NCBI RefSeq assembly: GCF_003217775.1
Contig: NZ_QJVJ01000008.1
Span: forward strand, 248,001 to 312,000
From: Paenibacillus flagellatus
Lineage (GTDB): Bacteria; Bacillota; Bacilli; Paenibacillales; NBRC-103111
Length of the DNA stretch: 64,000 nt
Reading direction: 5' to 3'
The position numbers and the translations under genes were made by a program. The notes under the pieces were generated by a model, which saw nothing but the letters and a program-made list of their open reading frames with translations, had not been told where the DNA came from and made no database searches. Shown here one piece after another: positions 62,651-64,000 of this stretch. Each line of letters opens with the position of its first letter. Within the stretch, counting starts at the first letter, position 1.

Positions 62651-63808
62651 ATGTCGAACCCCATTCATTTGCAGCTGGACCCGTACCCCTGGTATGCGGA
62701 CATGTTGAAGGCTCCCGTCTCGTTTCATCCGCAGTACGGGGCTTATCTGGTTTTCCGTTTCGACGAGGTGAGGCGCGTGTTCGGCGATCCGGATACGTTT
62801 TCTTCCGCCGTGTATGACGGACTGTCGGAGGAATTGGCGTTCAGCGATCAGATCCAAGGAATGGACCCTCCCCGCCATACGCAGCTACGGGCGCTCGCGG
62901 CCCACGCATTTACGCGCCGCTCCGTCGCCGAGCTGGAGCCGCGGATCCGCCAAACGGCTCATGATCTGTTGGACCAGGTCAAGGACCGGGAGGAATTCGA
63001 TTTTGTGCGCGGCTTCGCCATTCCTCTGCCGATCGCGGTCATATCCGACATGCTCGGCGTGCCGAAGGAGGATTACGACACCTTCAAGGAATGGTCCGAT
63101 CTGATTACCGAGATGTCGGAGCGGCTGCTGACCGGGCTGCCGGACGACCCGAAACACGTTGAGGCCATCCGCGAGATGAGAGCTTACTTCCAGCGGCTGC
63201 TCGAGGAGCGTCGGGCGAATCCCCGGGAGGATCTGGTCTCCCAGCTCGCGGCGGCGGAGATAGACGGACGCCGGTTAACGCCGCTGGAGGCCAGCAACTT
63301 TTGCCTGCTCCTCTTGGTTGCAGGGAATGAAACGACCACGAACCTGCTCGTCAATGCGGTTCGCACCTTCGCGGAGCATCCGGAGCAGTGGGAGCTGCTG
63401 CGGAGCAGCCCCGATCTGATCCCGAAAGCGGTGGAAGAGGTGATGCGCTACCGGACTTCCGTACAGCTGATGTACCGTGTCGTCAAGAAGGAGGTCGAGC
63501 TGGGCGGGGCGCAGATGAAGCCCGGCGACAGGGTCGTCGTGTTCATGGGGGCGGCGAACCGGGATCCCGCGAAGTACGACCGTCCCGATGTGTTCGATAT
63601 TACGAGAACCCCAAGCCCCCATCTTACGTTCGGACACGGCATTCATCAATGTCTCGGAGCCCCTCTCGCCCGCATCGAGGTAGCCGCCGCGCTGGAAGCC
63701 ATGGCGTCCCGGATCTCGAAGCTGCAAATCCCGGATGAGGCTGAACTCGTTCCGTTGAACAATTTCAATATGCTGGGATTGCAGAAGCTGCCGCTTGTGC
63801 TCGCTTGA
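62651..63808 (+). CDS. Cytochrome P450 (CYP107-like bacterial class)
   Basis: A 385-aa soluble P450: I-helix VAGNETTTNLL, K-helix EEVMRYRTS (ExxR) and haem loop FGHGIHQCLGAPLARIE. The length and AGNETT/GHGIHxCLGAPLAR pattern fit actinobacterial-type CYP107/CYP109 enzymes that tailor lipids, terpenes or polyketides. AGGAGG-like site precedes ATG. It probably forms an operon with the first P450, with a terminator after it. Redox partners are not in the window. Confidence 0.92.
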   Translation: MSNPIHLQLDPYPWYADMLKAPVSFHPQYGAYLVFRFDEVRRVFGDPDTFSSAVYDGLSEELAFSDQIQGMDPPRHTQLRALAAHAFTRRSVAELEPRIRQTAHDLLDQVKDREEFDFVRGFAIPLPIAVISDMLGVPKEDYDTFKEWSDLITEMSERLLTGLPDDPKHVEAIREMRAYFQRLLEERRANPREDLVSQLAAAEIDGRRLTPLEASNFCLLLLVAGNETTTNLLVNAVRTFAEHPEQWELLRSSPDLIPKAVEEVMRYRTSVQLMYRVVKKEVELGGAQMKPGDRVVVFMGAANRDPAKYDRPDVFDITRTPSPHLTFGHGIHQCLGAPLARIEVAAALEAMASRISKLQIPDEAELVPLNNFNMLGLQKLPLVLA

Positions 63809-63854
63809 GGACGCGGCCGACTTCCGGCTAAACCCAAATCGAGGTAAAATGGAA

Positions 63855-63899
63855 AGAAACCCAAGTCTTTTTCGATGACGCCGGGTTTCTCTTTTTTTT
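63855..63899 (+). terminator. Terminator after the second P450 gene
   Basis: AGAAACCC (63855-63862) / GGGTTTCT (63883-63890) stem followed by a run of eight T. Confidence 0.85.
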
Positions 63900-63931
63900 C
63901 AGGCGGCTGAATTTGCATATGGAGGTGTTGG

Positions 63932-64000
63932 ATGATGACGCTCGAGTCCGTCCTTCAGCCCCTTTTCCCAGACCCGATCGAGCGGATCGCGTCGCTCGAT
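63932..64000 (+). CDS. Unidentified gene, start only (runs off the window)
   Basis: A GGAGG site (63921-63925) precedes ATG 63932, with another ATG directly after. The visible product is MMTLESVLQPLFPDPIERIA and the frame stays open to the edge. Too little is present to assign a function; it lies beyond a terminator, so it is a separate unit from the P450 genes. Confidence 0.5.
   Translation, partial: MMTLESVLQPLFPDPIERIASLD

Overview
The window looks like chromosome from a high-GC, endospore-forming Gram-positive of the family Paenibacillaceae (Cohnella or a GC-rich Paenibacillus is my best guess). The reasons are strong AGGAGG-type ribosome binding sites with many TTG and GTG starts, a Spo0M sporulation-control protein, the bacillithiol pair YojF/BshB2, a DUF3231 protein, a LysM-3D wall protein, and a YesM/YesN two-component system beside LplB/LplC-type sugar permeases. 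I saw no rRNA, tRNA or CRISPR array.

Region 1 (1-20.5 kb) is mostly housekeeping: the end of a sensor kinase, an Fe-S aldo/keto reductase, an MFS exporter overlapping a Gfo/Idh/MocA oxidoreductase, a YuiH-like molybdopterin enzyme, bshB2-yojF, a Uma2 nuclease-fold protein, a FetAB-type transporter, a membrane metallophosphoesterase, spo0M, a LysM-3D protein, a chemoreceptor gene broken by a 5-bp tandem duplication, topoisomerase III, and a phnC-phnE operon with a double-length permease and no phnD.

Region 2 (20.6-41 kb) is accessory. It is a mosaic of small regulator/effector pairs, several with visible operators: TetR plus DHA2 efflux pump (twice), XRE/MmyB plus a short-chain dehydrogenase lacking the Tyr/Lys pair, a MerR promoter with the 19-bp spacer ahead of a VOC/serine hydrolase operon, a NarL-type two-component system, HxlR beside a decayed MFS pseudogene, DinB, SRPBCC and two RibD-C reductases. 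An IS3-family right-end remnant lies at about 24.1 kb.

Region 3 (41-57.4 kb) begins with two ECF sigma modules in tandem. One sigma factor is translationally coupled to a membrane-anchored seven-repeat (BNR/Ycf48-like) propeller, the other to a DUF4179 protein. Next come a secreted 5'-nucleotidase and a glycan-utilisation locus: a GH110 alpha-1,3-galactosidase-like beta-helix enzyme, a sialate O-acetylesterase-like enzyme, a YesM/YesN two-component system, two sugar permeases and a lipoprotein binding protein. Three promoters here (5'-nucleotidase, GH110 operon, ABC operon) share a 30-bp box placed 24-25 bp before a perfect TATAAT, with no usual -35. I infer one activator, most likely the YesN-type regulator, controls all three.

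Region 4 (57.4-64 kb) holds an HD-GYP phosphodiesterase gene split by an in-frame stop, a large LuxR-type regulator with a STAND-like ATPase and an acetyltransferase-like middle part, and two cytochrome P450 genes that probably continue as an operon beyond the right edge.
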